Assembly: GCA_900543275.1 (NCBI GenBank)
Contig: UQQL01000014.1
Span: 1-32,976 of the forward strand
Direction: 5' to 3'
Length of the DNA: 32,976 nt
Source of the DNA: an uncultured Collinsella sp.
GTDB taxonomy: Bacteria > Actinomycetota > Coriobacteriia > Coriobacteriales > Coriobacteriaceae
Shown here: piece after piece, positions 5,737-14,467 of the stretch
How the letters are laid out: each line of letters begins with the position of its first letter
Numbering within the stretch: position 1 is the first letter of the stretch
Program-made: the position numbers and the translations under genes
The notes under the pieces: model-generated
The model's database searches: none
Seen by the model: the letters and a program-made list of their open reading frames with translations, nothing else
Told to the model about the DNA's origin: nothing

Positions 5737-8097
5737 CTAAACGCGGCGCTTAAGCTGGGCTCCACCCTCACCGGGCATCAGGCGGCGCGCGTCGTAGACC
5801 GAGTCAACGCTGCTGATGGAGGCCAGCAGCGGATCCAGACCACTCGCGTCCGAGATCTCGACCATAAAGCGCAGGGTTGCAATACCCTCGCGGTTGGTCG
5901 ACGTGGCGGCAGAAAGGATATTGCCGCCCGCATCGCCAATGGCAATGGTGACATCCTTGAGCAGGCCCATGCGGTCCAGGCACTCGACCACGATCTCGAC
6001 CTGGAAGAGGGTGTCGGCAGCGCCGTCCCACTCCACTTCGATCATGCGCTCGGGATGCTCCATAAGACCCTTGACGTTGGGACAGTTGGCGCGATGCACC
6101 GAAACGCCACGACCGCGCGTGATGAAGCCGACGATGTCGTCGCCCGTCACGGGGTTGCAGCAATGAGCCAGACGGACCAGTAGGCCGCTGTTGCTCTCGC
6201 CCTTGACGATAATGCCGTTGCTGGCGCTCTTGCCGCGCTTTTGCGGCTTGCGGTTGGAGCCGCGGGCAGGCTGCTTGACGACCTCGGCAATGGCTTCGGC
6301 TTTGGTGAGCTGTTCCTCGGGTTTGGGGTCCAAGATTTGCTCGACCTTATTGCCAACGGCACGTGGGGCGACTTTGCCCGCACCAACGGCGGCAAACAGG
6401 TCCTCGAGCTGCTTATAGTTAAACTGCTCCGCCACGGCGTTGAGCGCACGCGTGGATCGTGGCGTAGAGATGCCATATCCGCGCTTGCGCAGGTCCTTAG
6501 CCAGTATATCGCGGCCGGCAGCAGCGTCGTCGTCCTTGGTCGCGGCGGCGAAGTAACGGCGGATCTTTGACTTGGCGGAAGGCGTCTTAACGATCTTGAG
6601 CCAATCACGCGACGGCTTGGAACTCTTGTTGGTCAGAATCTCGACACGGTCGCCCGTCTTGATTTCGTGCGTGAGCGGCGCTACCGCACCGTTGATCTTG
6701 GCGCCGACGCAGTGGTTGCCGACCTCGGTATGGACAGCGTAGGCAAAGTCGAGCGGCGTAGAACCGGCACGAAGCGCCATGACCTCACCCTTGGGCGTAA
6801 AGACAAAAATCTCCTGGTCAAACAGGTCAACCTTCAGCGAGTGCAGGTATTCCTTGGCATCGGTGATCTCGTCAGACGCCGCCCAATCGAGTGAATGCTT
6901 GAGCCAGTTAATCTGATCGTCCAGACGCTGCGCATCATTGGTCTTAGACGCAGACGATCCGCCCGACTTCTTATATAGCCAGTGGGCGGCAATGCCGTAC
7001 TCAGCCTGCTCATGCATCTCGTAGGTTCGAATCTGAATCTCGAGCGGGCGGGCCGTGGGGCCGATAACCGTCGTGTGGAGCGACTGGTAGTTATTGACCT
7101 TGGGCATGGCGATATAGTCTTTAAAGCGACCAGGCATGGGGTGCCACAGCGTATGCACCGCGCCGAGCGTGGAGTAGCAATCGCGCACCGAATGCGTGAT
7201 GACGCGCAGTGCCACCAGGTCGTAGATCTCGGAAAATTCCTTGCCCTTGCGCTTCATCTTTTGGTAGATGGACCAATAGTGCTTGGAACGGCCGTTGATC
7301 TGGAAGTCCTCCAGGCCAATGCGGTTGAGCTCGTCGGTGAGTGTCTTGATGGTCTCGGCCAGATAGCGCTCACGGACCTCGCGCGACTCCGCCACCATGC
7401 GTGCGATGCGCTGGTAGGCGTCGGGCTCAAGGTAGAAGAAGGAAAGGTCCTCGAGTTCCCATTTAATGGAGCTCATGCCCAGACGGTCGGCCAGGGGCGC
7501 ATACACGTCCATGGTCTCGCGGGCCTTAAACAGGCGACGGTCCTCACGCAGGGCCGCAAGGGTGCGCATGTTGTGCAGACGGTCGGCAAGCTTAACGATG
7601 ATGACGCGGATGTCCTTGGACATGGCGAGGAACATCTTTCGCAGCGTGAGCGCCTGTTTCTCGTCCATGCTGTCGACTTCGATGTTGGTGAGCTTGGTCA
7701 CGCCATCGACGAGCTCGGCCACCGTATCGCCAAACAGGCCGGAAACATCGGCAAGCGAGGTCTCGGTATCCTCGACGGTATCGTGCAGCAGCGCGGCGCA
7801 CACCACATCGCAGTCCATCTTGAGATCGGCCAAAATGATGGCCACCTCGACGGGATGGTTGATGTACATCTCACCCGAGCGGCGCTTTTGGTTGCAGTGC
7901 TTCTCGGCAGCAAAGCAATAGGCCTGCTCCACCTTAGAAAAGTCGTCCTCATTCATATATTTGAGGCACAGACGCTCCAGCTTGTCGTAGCTGTCCGCCA
8001 TAATCTCGGGCGGCAGCTCATCGGCATGCTTATAGTGCTCCATCTCCGAGAACGGCTGGAGGGCGGAATCATGGGCGGTACGGGCTGCGGCATCCAT
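5737..8097 (-). CDS. relA: Bifunctional (p)ppGpp synthetase/hydrolase (Rel/SpoT)
   Basis: Long RSH enzyme, 786 residues, that makes and degrades the stringent-response alarmone (p)ppGpp. Domains in order: HD hydrolase (about 50-200) with intact His105-Asp106 in AALLHDTVEDT; synthetase (about 245-400) with YWSIYQKMKRKGKEF, EIYDLVALRVI and YQSLHTTVIGP; TGS (about 430-495, FVFTPKGEVMALRAGSTPLDFAYAVHTEVG); and a C-terminal ACT domain (about 700-780). The synthetase loop carries RFKD, the motif of bifunctional Rel/SpoT enzymes rather than synthetase-only RelA. Start ATG 8097 follows AAGGGG. It begins 15 nt after the stop codon of the RecJ-RecQ gene, so the two are probably one operon. Confidence 0.96.
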   Translation of the reverse strand: MDAAARTAHDSALQPFSEMEHYKHADELPPEIMADSYDKLERLCLKYMNEDDFSKVEQAYCFAAEKHCNQKRRSGEMYINHPVEVAIILADLKMDCDVVCAALLHDTVEDTETSLADVSGLFGDTVAELVDGVTKLTNIEVDSMDEKQALTLRKMFLAMSKDIRVIIVKLADRLHNMRTLAALREDRRLFKARETMDVYAPLADRLGMSSIKWELEDLSFFYLEPDAYQRIARMVAESREVRERYLAETIKTLTDELNRIGLEDFQINGRSKHYWSIYQKMKRKGKEFSEIYDLVALRVITHSVRDCYSTLGAVHTLWHPMPGRFKDYIAMPKVNNYQSLHTTVIGPTARPLEIQIRTYEMHEQAEYGIAAHWLYKKSGGSSASKTNDAQRLDDQINWLKHSLDWAASDEITDAKEYLHSLKVDLFDQEIFVFTPKGEVMALRAGSTPLDFAYAVHTEVGNHCVGAKINGAVAPLTHEIKTGDRVEILTNKSSKPSRDWLKIVKTPSAKSKIRRYFAAATKDDDAAAGRDILAKDLRKRGYGISTPRSTRALNAVAEQFNYKQLEDLFAAVGAGKVAPRAVGNKVEQILDPKPEEQLTKAEAIAEVVKQPARGSNRKPQKRGKSASNGIIVKGESNSGLLVRLAHCCNPVTGDDIVGFITRGRGVSVHRANCPNVKGLMEHPERMIEVEWDGAADTLFQVEIVVECLDRMGLLKDVTIAIGDAGGNILSAATSTNREGIATLRFMVEISDASGLDPLLASISSVDSVYDARRLMPGEGGAQLKRRV

Positions 8098-8112
8098 CGA
8101 GGTCCCCTTCCC

Positions 8113-11100
8113 CTAGGCCCGCGGTACGATCGGGCGGTTAACTTTGGCTAGCATATCAGAAGCGCACGAATCGAGCGCCCAACTCCGGAAGGCCGAGAAC
8201 TCCATGCGCGAACGCAAGCCCTCCAAATAGCGAATTGACCTGCTCAATTGCACACGGCCGGGGTTTTCGGCCATCGCGATGCGACGGGTGTCGTCAAACC
8301 CCGAAACGCGGCAGAAGCCAAGCTCTTCGAAGATTCCCAGGCCACTTTCCACCGAGCGCTCGTCGACCGGCGTGCGGGCATCGATGGCAAGGCACATCTG
8401 CGCGATGTCGATATCGCTCGCGCTAAAGGAATCGTCCCCGGTCTTGCCGCGGTTGGAGCGCCACATGGTTTGCAGCGCGCGATAGAGCGTGACGAGCTCG
8501 TCGCGCTCGGGCGCATAGCAGTCGAGTAGGCGCTCGTTAATGCGGGCGTCGCGCGACGAATAGAGCAGGTGAATCACGGCGGGCTGTCCATCGCGACCGG
8601 CGCGGCCACTCATCTGGTTAAACTCAATCGCGCCAAACGGCATGTGATAGAGCACGACATGGCGAATATCGGGAAGGTTGACGCCCTCGCCAAAGGCAGA
8701 GGTCGAGACGATGCAGCTGAGGCTTCCGTCTCGGAATGCTTCCTCCACGCGGCGGCGATCGGAGCGCGCAAGCCCCGCGTTATAGAACGCGATATGGGTT
8801 GCGCAATCGGGCACACGCTTGCGCAACGTCTTGGCGAGCGCCACGGATTGGTCGCGCGAATTGACGTAAATGACGGTCTTCCCCCCCGTCGCCACGATCG
8901 ACACCAAACGGTTCTCGCGGCTCGCAAGGTCGCGGTCGTCCTCGAGCTGCAGGTTCTCGCGCACCGTCTCGTCGACCACCGTGCGAGTAATCGGCAGCAT
9001 GCGGGCAAGCTCGGCCACGACCGGAGCCGTCGCGGTGGCCGTCGCAGCCATAACAACCGGGTCGCCCAGGGCTTTGAGGATATCGGGCATGTCGAGATAG
9101 GCGCTGCGGTCGCCGCCCTTGGCAAGGCCGGCGTGGTGCGCCTCATCGATAACGACAAAGCCGATGCGGCCCGAACGCGCGAAGCGGTCACGGTGGATAG
9201 ATAGGAACTCGGGCGTCGTGAGCACGATACCGGTGCGGCCCGAAGCTAGGCCGGCGAACACATCATCGCGTGCGGCCTCCACGGTCTCGCCGGTCAGCAC
9301 GCCAACGCCAATGCCAAGCGCTGCCATCGTCGACGAGAGGTGATAGGCCTGGTCGGCAACAAGCGCGCGCAGCGGATAGACAAAGATACTCGCACGTCCG
9401 CGAAGGACAGCCTCGCGCGCAGCATGTACATGGAAGATGAGAGACTTGCCGCGGCCCGTTCCCATAACGGCCAAGACACTCTGGTGGTCGGCCAAGGCAT
9501 CGAGCGCCTCAGCCTGCGCGCGGTGCGGCTGGTTCGATCCGATAAAGCTATGGATAAGCGAGCGCGTGAGCTCGGTATAGGAAAGCTGGGCGAGCGTCTC
9601 GCGCTTACGCGACTCCAGGCGCAGGCCGAAATCCGCCGGCTGCACGCCACGACGAAGCTCGCATGCCGGATCGTCGACGCTGGGCAGCGTGGTATCGCGG
9701 ACCAGAACATCCTTGATCATGAGCTTGGGCTTCACACGCCCCTGCCAATGCTCGGCAACGGCCTCGAACACCAAGTCGACAGCGCTATCGCAGTTGATGA
9801 GCTTATCGATTTGCGGCACGCGGAACATAATGGCCGGCACACTCGCGGCGCCATCGGTCGCCACAAAGCGCATATGCTCGCCGGTTTTGCCCACCACGGC
9901 GCGGTCGCACATCGTCACGCCCTCGGCAGCCAGCAGCGGCACCTTGTTGCCCTGGCCAAACGGCTCAAGGCGGGAGATCTGCTCGATGGTCTCGATATTC
10001 AGCTCGGAAAGGTCGACGGTGGCGGCGACCTCGTCGGTGTCTTCAAAGTCCTCGGCGGGAAGCTCGGACAGCACGGCGGAAAGGCGGCGGCGGAACTCAT
10101 CGAGCTTGGATGCCTCGATGGTCACACCCACCGCACCGGCATGTCCGCCGCGACGAATCAGCAGGTCGGAACAGCGCTCGACGGCGTCAAACAGGTTGAC
10201 TTTGCCCACCGAGCGACCAGAGCCGCGCGCGATACCGTCCTCGATCGAGAACAGCAGCGCCGGCACGTGATAGCGGTTGGTCAGACGGCTTGCCACGATG
10301 CCCTTGACGCCCTCGTGCCAGCCCTCGCCACCCACGACGATTGCGCGTCCGCCGTCATAGGTCTCCTCGACCTTTGCCATGGCATCGCGCGTGAGCTCCG
10401 CCTCGATCTCACGGCGCTGGCGGTTGATTTCCTCGAGCTCAGCCGCCAGTGCGCTTGCTTCGATGGGATCGCGGGCAAGCAGCAGGTCGAGCGCCAGCTT
10501 GGGATCGGCCATGCGACCGGCAGCGTTTAAGCGGGGAATGAGCGAGAATGACAGGCCATCCGCCGTAATGCTCGAAAGGTCCGCCTTGGCGAGCGCGGCA
10601 AGCGCGATATAGCCTGGGCGAGCGGTTACGCGCATCTGCTGGATGCCCTCGGCAACCAGCGCGCGGTTCTCGGGCGTGAGCGGCATCATGTCGGACACGG
10701 TGCCCAGCGCCGCGACCTCGATTAGCGAACGCCAATACGACGGCTTGCCCAGGCGCTCACCCAGGACTTGCACCAGCTTGAGCGCCACACCAGCACCGGC
10801 AAGCTCGCGCGAGGGGCCCTCGTCCTCGAGCTTGGGGTCGGTCAGGGGCACACCCTGCGGCACCTGGTCGGAAGGCTCGTGATGGTCCGTGACCACCAAA
10901 TCGATCCCCAGGCTCTCCAGATAGGAGACCTCCTCCTTGGCGGCAATGCCGTTATCGACGGTCACGATCAGGTTGGGTTGGGCGAGCTCGTTGACGCGGT
11001 CGAGCGCCGCACGCGACAGGCCGTAGCCCTCGTCAAAGCGATGCGGAATAAACGGCGTGACGTTGGCGCCAAACGAACGTAGCGCCTCGGTCAACAGACA

Positions 11101-11400
11101 AGTCGACGTAATGCCGTCAACGTCAAAATCGCCAAAGACCGCGATGTGCTCGTGGTTGCGAATAGCGCGCTCGACGCGGTCGGCAACGACCGCCATGCCC
11201 GGAATAATGAGTGGGTCGGCCCAGTCGCGATCGAGCGAAGGCGTCAAAAACAGCTGGCCTTCCTCGATGGATGCAATGCCGTGCGCAACCATAATGCGCG
11301 CCACCAGCCCGGGTATGCCCAGGCCAGCCGAAAGCTCCTTTTCGAGCTCGGGGTTTTGCCGAGCGACCGCCCAGCGATGCGTCGTCTTAAGCGATGACAT
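8113..11400 (-). CDS. recJ: RecJ exonuclease fused to a RecQ-like helicase
   Basis: A 1095-residue fusion. Residues 1 to about 575 are RecJ, the 5'-3' single-strand DNA exonuclease of recombination and repair: VFGDFDVDG (Asp91, 93, 95), TVDNG, VVTDHHEP (DHH, 172-174), LNAAGRM (291), ARGSGRS and RRGGHAGAVG (DHHA1, 418-423), then an OB-like part. Residues about 605-1095 are a superfamily 2 helicase: MGTGRGKS (Walker A, 646-653), IDEAHH (752-755), AATATAT, VYVNSRDQS-like motif IV, VSTSAFGEGVNLPD and QMSGRAGRDGQ (motif VI), most like RecQ. Both sets of catalytic motifs look intact. The ATG at 11400 is preferred, as conserved RecJ residues begin there; a GTG at 11445 is possible. It is followed closely by relA. 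Confidence 0.92.
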   Translation of the reverse strand: MSSLKTTHRWAVARQNPELEKELSAGLGIPGLVARIMVAHGIASIEEGQLFLTPSLDRDWADPLIIPGMAVVADRVERAIRNHEHIAVFGDFDVDGITSTCLLTEALRSFGANVTPFIPHRFDEGYGLSRAALDRVNELAQPNLIVTVDNGIAAKEEVSYLESLGIDLVVTDHHEPSDQVPQGVPLTDPKLEDEGPSRELAGAGVALKLVQVLGERLGKPSYWRSLIEVAALGTVSDMMPLTPENRALVAEGIQQMRVTARPGYIALAALAKADLSSITADGLSFSLIPRLNAAGRMADPKLALDLLLARDPIEASALAAELEEINRQRREIEAELTRDAMAKVEETYDGGRAIVVGGEGWHEGVKGIVASRLTNRYHVPALLFSIEDGIARGSGRSVGKVNLFDAVERCSDLLIRRGGHAGAVGVTIEASKLDEFRRRLSAVLSELPAEDFEDTDEVAATVDLSELNIETIEQISRLEPFGQGNKVPLLAAEGVTMCDRAVVGKTGEHMRFVATDGAASVPAIMFRVPQIDKLINCDSAVDLVFEAVAEHWQGRVKPKLMIKDVLVRDTTLPSVDDPACELRRGVQPADFGLRLESRKRETLAQLSYTELTRSLIHSFIGSNQPHRAQAEALDALADHQSVLAVMGTGRGKSLIFHVHAAREAVLRGRASIFVYPLRALVADQAYHLSSTMAALGIGVGVLTGETVEAARDDVFAGLASGRTGIVLTTPEFLSIHRDRFARSGRIGFVVIDEAHHAGLAKGGDRSAYLDMPDILKALGDPVVMAATATATAPVVAELARMLPITRTVVDETVRENLQLEDDRDLASRENRLVSIVATGGKTVIYVNSRDQSVALAKTLRKRVPDCATHIAFYNAGLARSDRRRVEEAFRDGSLSCIVSTSAFGEGVNLPDIRHVVLYHMPFGAIEFNQMSGRAGRDGQPAVIHLLYSSRDARINERLLDCYAPERDELVTLYRALQTMWRSNRGKTGDDSFSASDIDIAQMCLAIDARTPVDERSVESGLGIFEELGFCRVSGFDDTRRIAMAENPGRVQLSRSIRYLEGLRSRMEFSAFRSWALDSCASDMLAKVNRPIVPRA

Positions 11401-11452
11401 AGGCGCCCACCCCCGATAGGGGCAGGTCGCCGCGATACCTCTCACGGTTCAT
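11387..11452 (-). CDS. Possible 21-residue leader peptide overlapping the recJ start
   Basis: On the minus strand an ATG at 11452, 9 nt after GAGGA, opens a 21-codon frame (MNRERYRGDLPLSG...) that ends in TAA at 11387, just inside the recJ gene in another frame. Translation of this frame would carry ribosomes across a CCCC-TAT-CGGGG hairpin to the recJ ATG, whose own ribosome-binding site is weak (GGGTGG). Translational coupling is plausible. No homology is known to me. Confidence 0.3.
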   Translation of the reverse strand: MNRERYRGDLPLSGVGAYVIA

Positions 11453-11508
11453 AGCGATGAGTCCTCTGTGTATGCCCGCTTCGGCAGGCAGATCTGTTGA
11501 ACGGATTA

Positions 11509-11535
11509 ATTATACCGTGCGGCACGGACGTACAA
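11509..11535 (-). promoter_or_regulatory. Promoter of recJ with overlapping palindromes
   Basis: On the minus strand a perfect TATAAT (11509-11514) lies 15 nt from TTGTAC (11530-11535). The -35 falls inside the palindrome GGACGT-ACA-ACGTCC (11526-11540), and CGTGC-G-GCACG (11516-11526) fills the spacer. A third palindrome, CTCGAA-ATA-TTCGAG, is at 11579-11593. These look like regulator sites in the divergent region between recJ and the transporter gene. None matches a LexA box that I recognise. Confidence 0.5.
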
Positions 11536-11675
11536 CGTCCAGCACGCCGCGGTTTCGATAAACGAGGGCGGTAATAGCCTCGAAATATTCGAGCGTTTCT
11601 GACGCACGGACGCATGCGAGCGTCTAGCATATCCATTCAAAACGAATTCACGAACAAAGGGAGTCACAAGAGCAT

Positions 11676-12674
11676 ATGAAGCAATGGGTTGGACTGGGCA
11701 AGTTTCTCGCGGGGCACATGCAGGTCATCGTTCCGATTTGCGTGGCGCTCGGCGTGCTCTTTCCCCAACAGATTGGCGTGCTCAAGCCCATCGTTCCCGC
11801 CCTGTTTGCCTTTATGACATTCCAAGGCGCGCTCAGCAACACTTTCCATCAGGTTACTGAGGTGTTCCGCCGTCCGCTGCATCTGATTGCGGCATTGCTC
11901 GTCTCGGCGGCGCTCATCCCCCTTGCAGCCTATGCCGCAGGATCGTTGTTCTTTGGTTCCAACCCAAACCTTGTCTGCGGCATCGTGCTCGAGTACAGCG
12001 TACCCGTGGCAGTCACCGCCTTTATGTGGATCAGCATGTTCGGCGGCAACGGCCCGCTCGCGCTCACCATCATCCTGACGTCCTCGGTCATCTCGCCCGT
12101 CACGATTCCGCTCACGCTTAAGCTCCTGCTGGGTGCCACCGTTGCAATCGATGTTCCGGGCATGATGCAGAACATGGCCTTTATGATCGCCATCCCCGCC
12201 GTGCTCGGCATCGTGATCAACGAGTTCACGCGCGGATGGGGACACGAGAAACTCTCCCCCGCGCTTTCGCCCGCCTGCAAGTTCATGATGATGGGTGTCA
12301 TCGCGTCCAACTCCACCGCCATGAGCGAGTACGTGCTGCACATGAATGCGGTGCGCCTGGAAGTCGCCCTCTTTATTTTGACCTTCGCCATCAGCGGCTT
12401 TGTCATCGGCATTCTGGTCGCCCGCGCGTTGCACCTGCCGTATAGCGAGACGACCACCATGTGCTTTACCTGCGGCATGCGCAATATCTCTTCGGGCGCC
12501 GTCATCGCCACGCAGTATTTTCCCGGCGAGGTCGTGTTTCCCGTCATGTGCGGAACGCTGTTTCAGCAGGTGCTCGCCTCGCTTATCGGGCATCTCTTTG
12601 AGCGTCTGACCAGCGAGGAGCGCGCCGCCCAGCGCAAGCGGGTCGAGGCCGGCCGCGATGCCATGGAACGCTAG
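11676..12674 (+). CDS. Bile acid:sodium symporter (BASS) family transporter
   Basis: A 332-residue integral membrane protein with about nine to ten hydrophobic segments along its length (for example VIVPICVALGVLFP, LIAALLVSAALIPLAAYAAG, LALTIILTSSVISPVTIPLTL, MAFMIAIPAVLGIVI, ALFILTFAISGFVIGILVAR). Family features include ALFAFMTFQGAL, LVCGIVLEYSVPVAVTAF and MCFTCGMRNISSGAVIA, where the last resembles the conserved GmRN core near the sodium site. Bacterial BASS proteins move bile acids, pantoate, short organic acids or other anions with sodium, and the substrate cannot be assigned here. The start ATG at 11676 has a G-rich site (GGGAG) about 12 nt upstream, which is rather far. It is a single gene, divergent from recJ and convergent with the DUF4931 gene. 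Confidence 0.85.
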   Translation: MKQWVGLGKFLAGHMQVIVPICVALGVLFPQQIGVLKPIVPALFAFMTFQGALSNTFHQVTEVFRRPLHLIAALLVSAALIPLAAYAAGSLFFGSNPNLVCGIVLEYSVPVAVTAFMWISMFGGNGPLALTIILTSSVISPVTIPLTLKLLLGATVAIDVPGMMQNMAFMIAIPAVLGIVINEFTRGWGHEKLSPALSPACKFMMMGVIASNSTAMSEYVLHMNAVRLEVALFILTFAISGFVIGILVARALHLPYSETTTMCFTCGMRNISSGAVIATQYFPGEVVFPVMCGTLFQQVLASLIGHLFERLTSEERAAQRKRVEAGRDAMER

Positions 12675-12704
12675 ACTGTCCGCATTACGCAGGTGATAGT
12701 CTTG

Positions 12705-13502
12705 CTATACGAGCGTTTCCAGATGCGCACGCAGGCGCTCTGCATCGATATCGAGCGTGGTCTCGGCATTGACCTGGGCCAAACGATAACCGACAAAGTA
12801 GGGCGAAACCACCCAACGCGGCAACACCTTGGCAATGGTCCGGCCGTCCATGTGGTAGAAGAACAAGTTGTATGACTCTGCGCGGCCACCGTGGTGCTCG
12901 TGCAGGATATAGCGCAGGGCCACCTGAATCGCATCGGCAAACAGGTCCGCTTCGGCTTGGTCTCTCGTGTCATCACTGGCGGCGATTCCCTGCGGGACTG
13001 AAACATTGACCTCAAAGAACCCCATGATCGGTTCGGTTGAGATGTTGACCGAGACTCTCCCCTGTTGCCAGACATTGACGCCTTCGAAATTGGCGGAAGT
13101 CAGCGCCGCATAGCCGTCCTCCTGTTCCAAGCCCACAATCTGCATGTGTGGATGGACGAGACTGCCGCCCGAAAGCGGGCCTTTGTTCTTGTACATGAGC
13201 ACACTGCGGTACTGTTGGGAATCGATCATCTGCTGCCAACAGCCCAGGGCAAACCGCATCACATGATGCAGCTCGTCTGGCGCATAGGTCACCAAGTCGG
13301 CATCGTGATCTGCCGATTCAATCAACACGGTTTGACGGGTGGCGCGCAGGGTCTTGAACTTGTTCTCGAGCCAAATGCAGTCACCATCGCGCTGGATGAT
13401 GTTGGCGAGCCCCTCCGTGTCGCAAAAAGGGCACGCGGTGCCAGGGCGACGATTATCGTCGGGCTTGCCGCTCGCCTGCTGAACGTCAAATACCAGTGCC
13501 AC
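12705..13502 (-). CDS. DUF4931-type GalT/HIT-like protein
   Basis: A 265-residue protein resembling galactose-1-phosphate uridylyltransferases of the HIT superfamily. An N-terminal CPFC zinc pair is followed by a HIT-like motif in GGSLVHPHMQIVGLEQ, where HPHMQ matches the H-P-H-x-Q nucleotidyl-transfer site of GalT. ENKFKTLR and LMYKNKGPLSGGS also fit. I believe it belongs to the DUF4931 group; the reaction is unknown, probably nucleotidyl transfer or hydrolysis of a nucleotide-sugar bond. The start is a GTG at 13502, 8 nt after a GGAGG that lies inside the last codons of cutC; only 3 nt separate the two genes. This indicates translational coupling with cutC. No other galactose genes are nearby. 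Confidence 0.75.
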   Translation of the reverse strand: MALVFDVQQASGKPDDNRRPGTACPFCDTEGLANIIQRDGDCIWLENKFKTLRATRQTVLIESADHDADLVTYAPDELHHVMRFALGCWQQMIDSQQYRSVLMYKNKGPLSGGSLVHPHMQIVGLEQEDGYAALTSANFEGVNVWQQGRVSVNISTEPIMGFFEVNVSVPQGIAASDDTRDQAEADLFADAIQVALRYILHEHHGGRAESYNLFFYHMDGRTIAKVLPRWVVSPYFVGYRLAQVNAETTLDIDAERLRAHLETLV

Positions 13503-13505
13503 AGG

Positions 13506-14183
13506 TTACACCTCCAGCGGCACGATCTTGGTGCCATGGAGCTCGGAGACGCCCAGTGCCGCAGCCACGGTATCGCGGTTGGCCGTGGAGATGCCGCCGC
13601 CGGGAAGGATGGTCAGGCGGTCGCCCGCGTACTCGACAAGGCGTGACAGGTGCTCCAGGTTGCTCTCGATCGGCGTGCCGGCAGCGCCGCCGTGCGTTAG
13701 GACGCGCGTGACGCCGCAGTCGGCGAGCGTGTCAATGGCGTCGAGCTGAGCCTCGGGCGAGAGCTGGTCAAACGCCATGTGGAAGGTGATGTCAAGGGAC
13801 TCGCGCTTGCATTCCTCGGTCGCGCAGCCCGCAGCCATAACGAGAGCGCCGAGGGTGAGCTCGTCGAGCGCCCAGCCGCCGGCACAGGGCTTGCAGCAGC
13901 CAAAGACCAGGCCGTCAACACCGGCGCTCACAGCAAGGCCCAAGTCCATCTCCATCATGCGCAGCTCGTCCTGGTTGTAATGAAAGTCGCCACCACGCGG
14001 ACGAATCATGCACATCACTCGCGCGTCATGCTCGTGAGCGTAGCTGACTGTAGCGCTTATAACGCCGGCGGAAGGCGTGGTGCCACCGACGGCGAGGTTG
14101 TCACACAGCTCAATGCGCCCCGCACCAGCCTCGATGGCCGCCGGCACTCGCTCAAAGTTCTCGGCGCAAAATTCGTACAGCAT
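13506..14183 (-). CDS. cutC: CutC family protein
   Basis: A 225-residue TIM-barrel protein of the CutC family. Typical stretches are present: EFCAENFERVPAAIEAGAGRIELCDNLAVGGTTPS at the N-terminus, VMCMIRPRGGDFHYN, GVDGLVFGC, ITFHMAFDQ, and VTRVLTHGGAAGT, with ILPGGGI near the C-terminus. CutC was linked to copper homeostasis in Escherichia coli, but a direct copper role is disputed and its reaction is not established. The start is the ATG at 14183, 7 nt after GGGGG; the in-frame codons further upstream lack a ribosome-binding site. It leads a two-gene unit with the DUF4931 gene, so the pair may share a substrate or pathway. Confidence 0.88.
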   Translation of the reverse strand: MLYEFCAENFERVPAAIEAGAGRIELCDNLAVGGTTPSAGVISATVSYAHEHDARVMCMIRPRGGDFHYNQDELRMMEMDLGLAVSAGVDGLVFGCCKPCAGGWALDELTLGALVMAAGCATEECKRESLDITFHMAFDQLSPEAQLDAIDTLADCGVTRVLTHGGAAGTPIESNLEHLSRLVEYAGDRLTILPGGGISTANRDTVAAALGVSELHGTKIVPLEV

Positions 14184-14326
14184 AGATAGCCCCCAGAAGA
14201 CATTTCTATTTCCACACGGCATTGTCGCACGTTAAATAGCAACCCGCACGATGGAACAAAACCTTGACAAGGAGTGTCCCAAAGTGCCGGCACATAAGGA
14301 ACGTCCCCAGGTGCCACCTTGAGCGA

Positions 14327-14361
14327 TGGGCACTCATTTAAGTACGTCCCCAATGAGTACC
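14327..14361. repeat. REP-like palindrome with GTACGTCCCC core
   Basis: GGGCACTCAT (14327-14336) and ATGAGTACCC (14352-14361) pair with one mismatch around TTAAGTACGTCCCCA. A related fragment (AAGGAACGTCCCCAGG) lies at 14296-14311. The core matches the perfect palindrome at 15763-15816, so these are members of one dispersed repeat family. The rest of 14184-14401 holds no gene that I can see. Confidence 0.55.
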
Positions 14362-14401
14362 CGCAGGGGACAGACAGACCAGACTCCCTATACGACAACT
14401 G

Positions 14402-14450
14402 TTGACATCATATACTATGTGTCATATAGTAGGTGTTACACAGTATACTA
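14402..14450 (+). promoter_or_regulatory. PadR cassette promoter with internal operator dyads
   Basis: TTGACA (14402-14407) and TATAGT (14425-14430) are spaced 17 nt apart, a strong sigma-70 promoter. ACTAT-GTGTCAT-ATAGT is an inverted repeat covering the spacer and -10. A second dyad, GTGT-T-ACAC within TAGTAGGTGTTACACAGTA, and AGTATACT (14442-14449) follow near the start point. ATGT/ACAT-type dyads over the promoter are typical of PadR autorepression. Confidence 0.75.
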
Positions 14451-14467
14451 CGAAAGGAGGTGTGCGG

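Noticed and set aside
6982..8151. 389-codon plus-strand frame opposite relA
   Set aside because: Antisense to a well-conserved enzyme; same GC-bias artefact, no family resemblance.
11579..11593. LexA (SOS) box upstream of recJ
   Set aside because: CTCGAAATATTCGAG is a perfect palindrome but lacks the GAAC-N4-GTTC core of Gram-positive LexA sites.
11664..12593. 309-codon minus-strand frame opposite the BASS transporter
   Set aside because: Composition (His, Asp, Gly, Arg rich) is that of a shadow frame; the plus-strand membrane protein is convincing.
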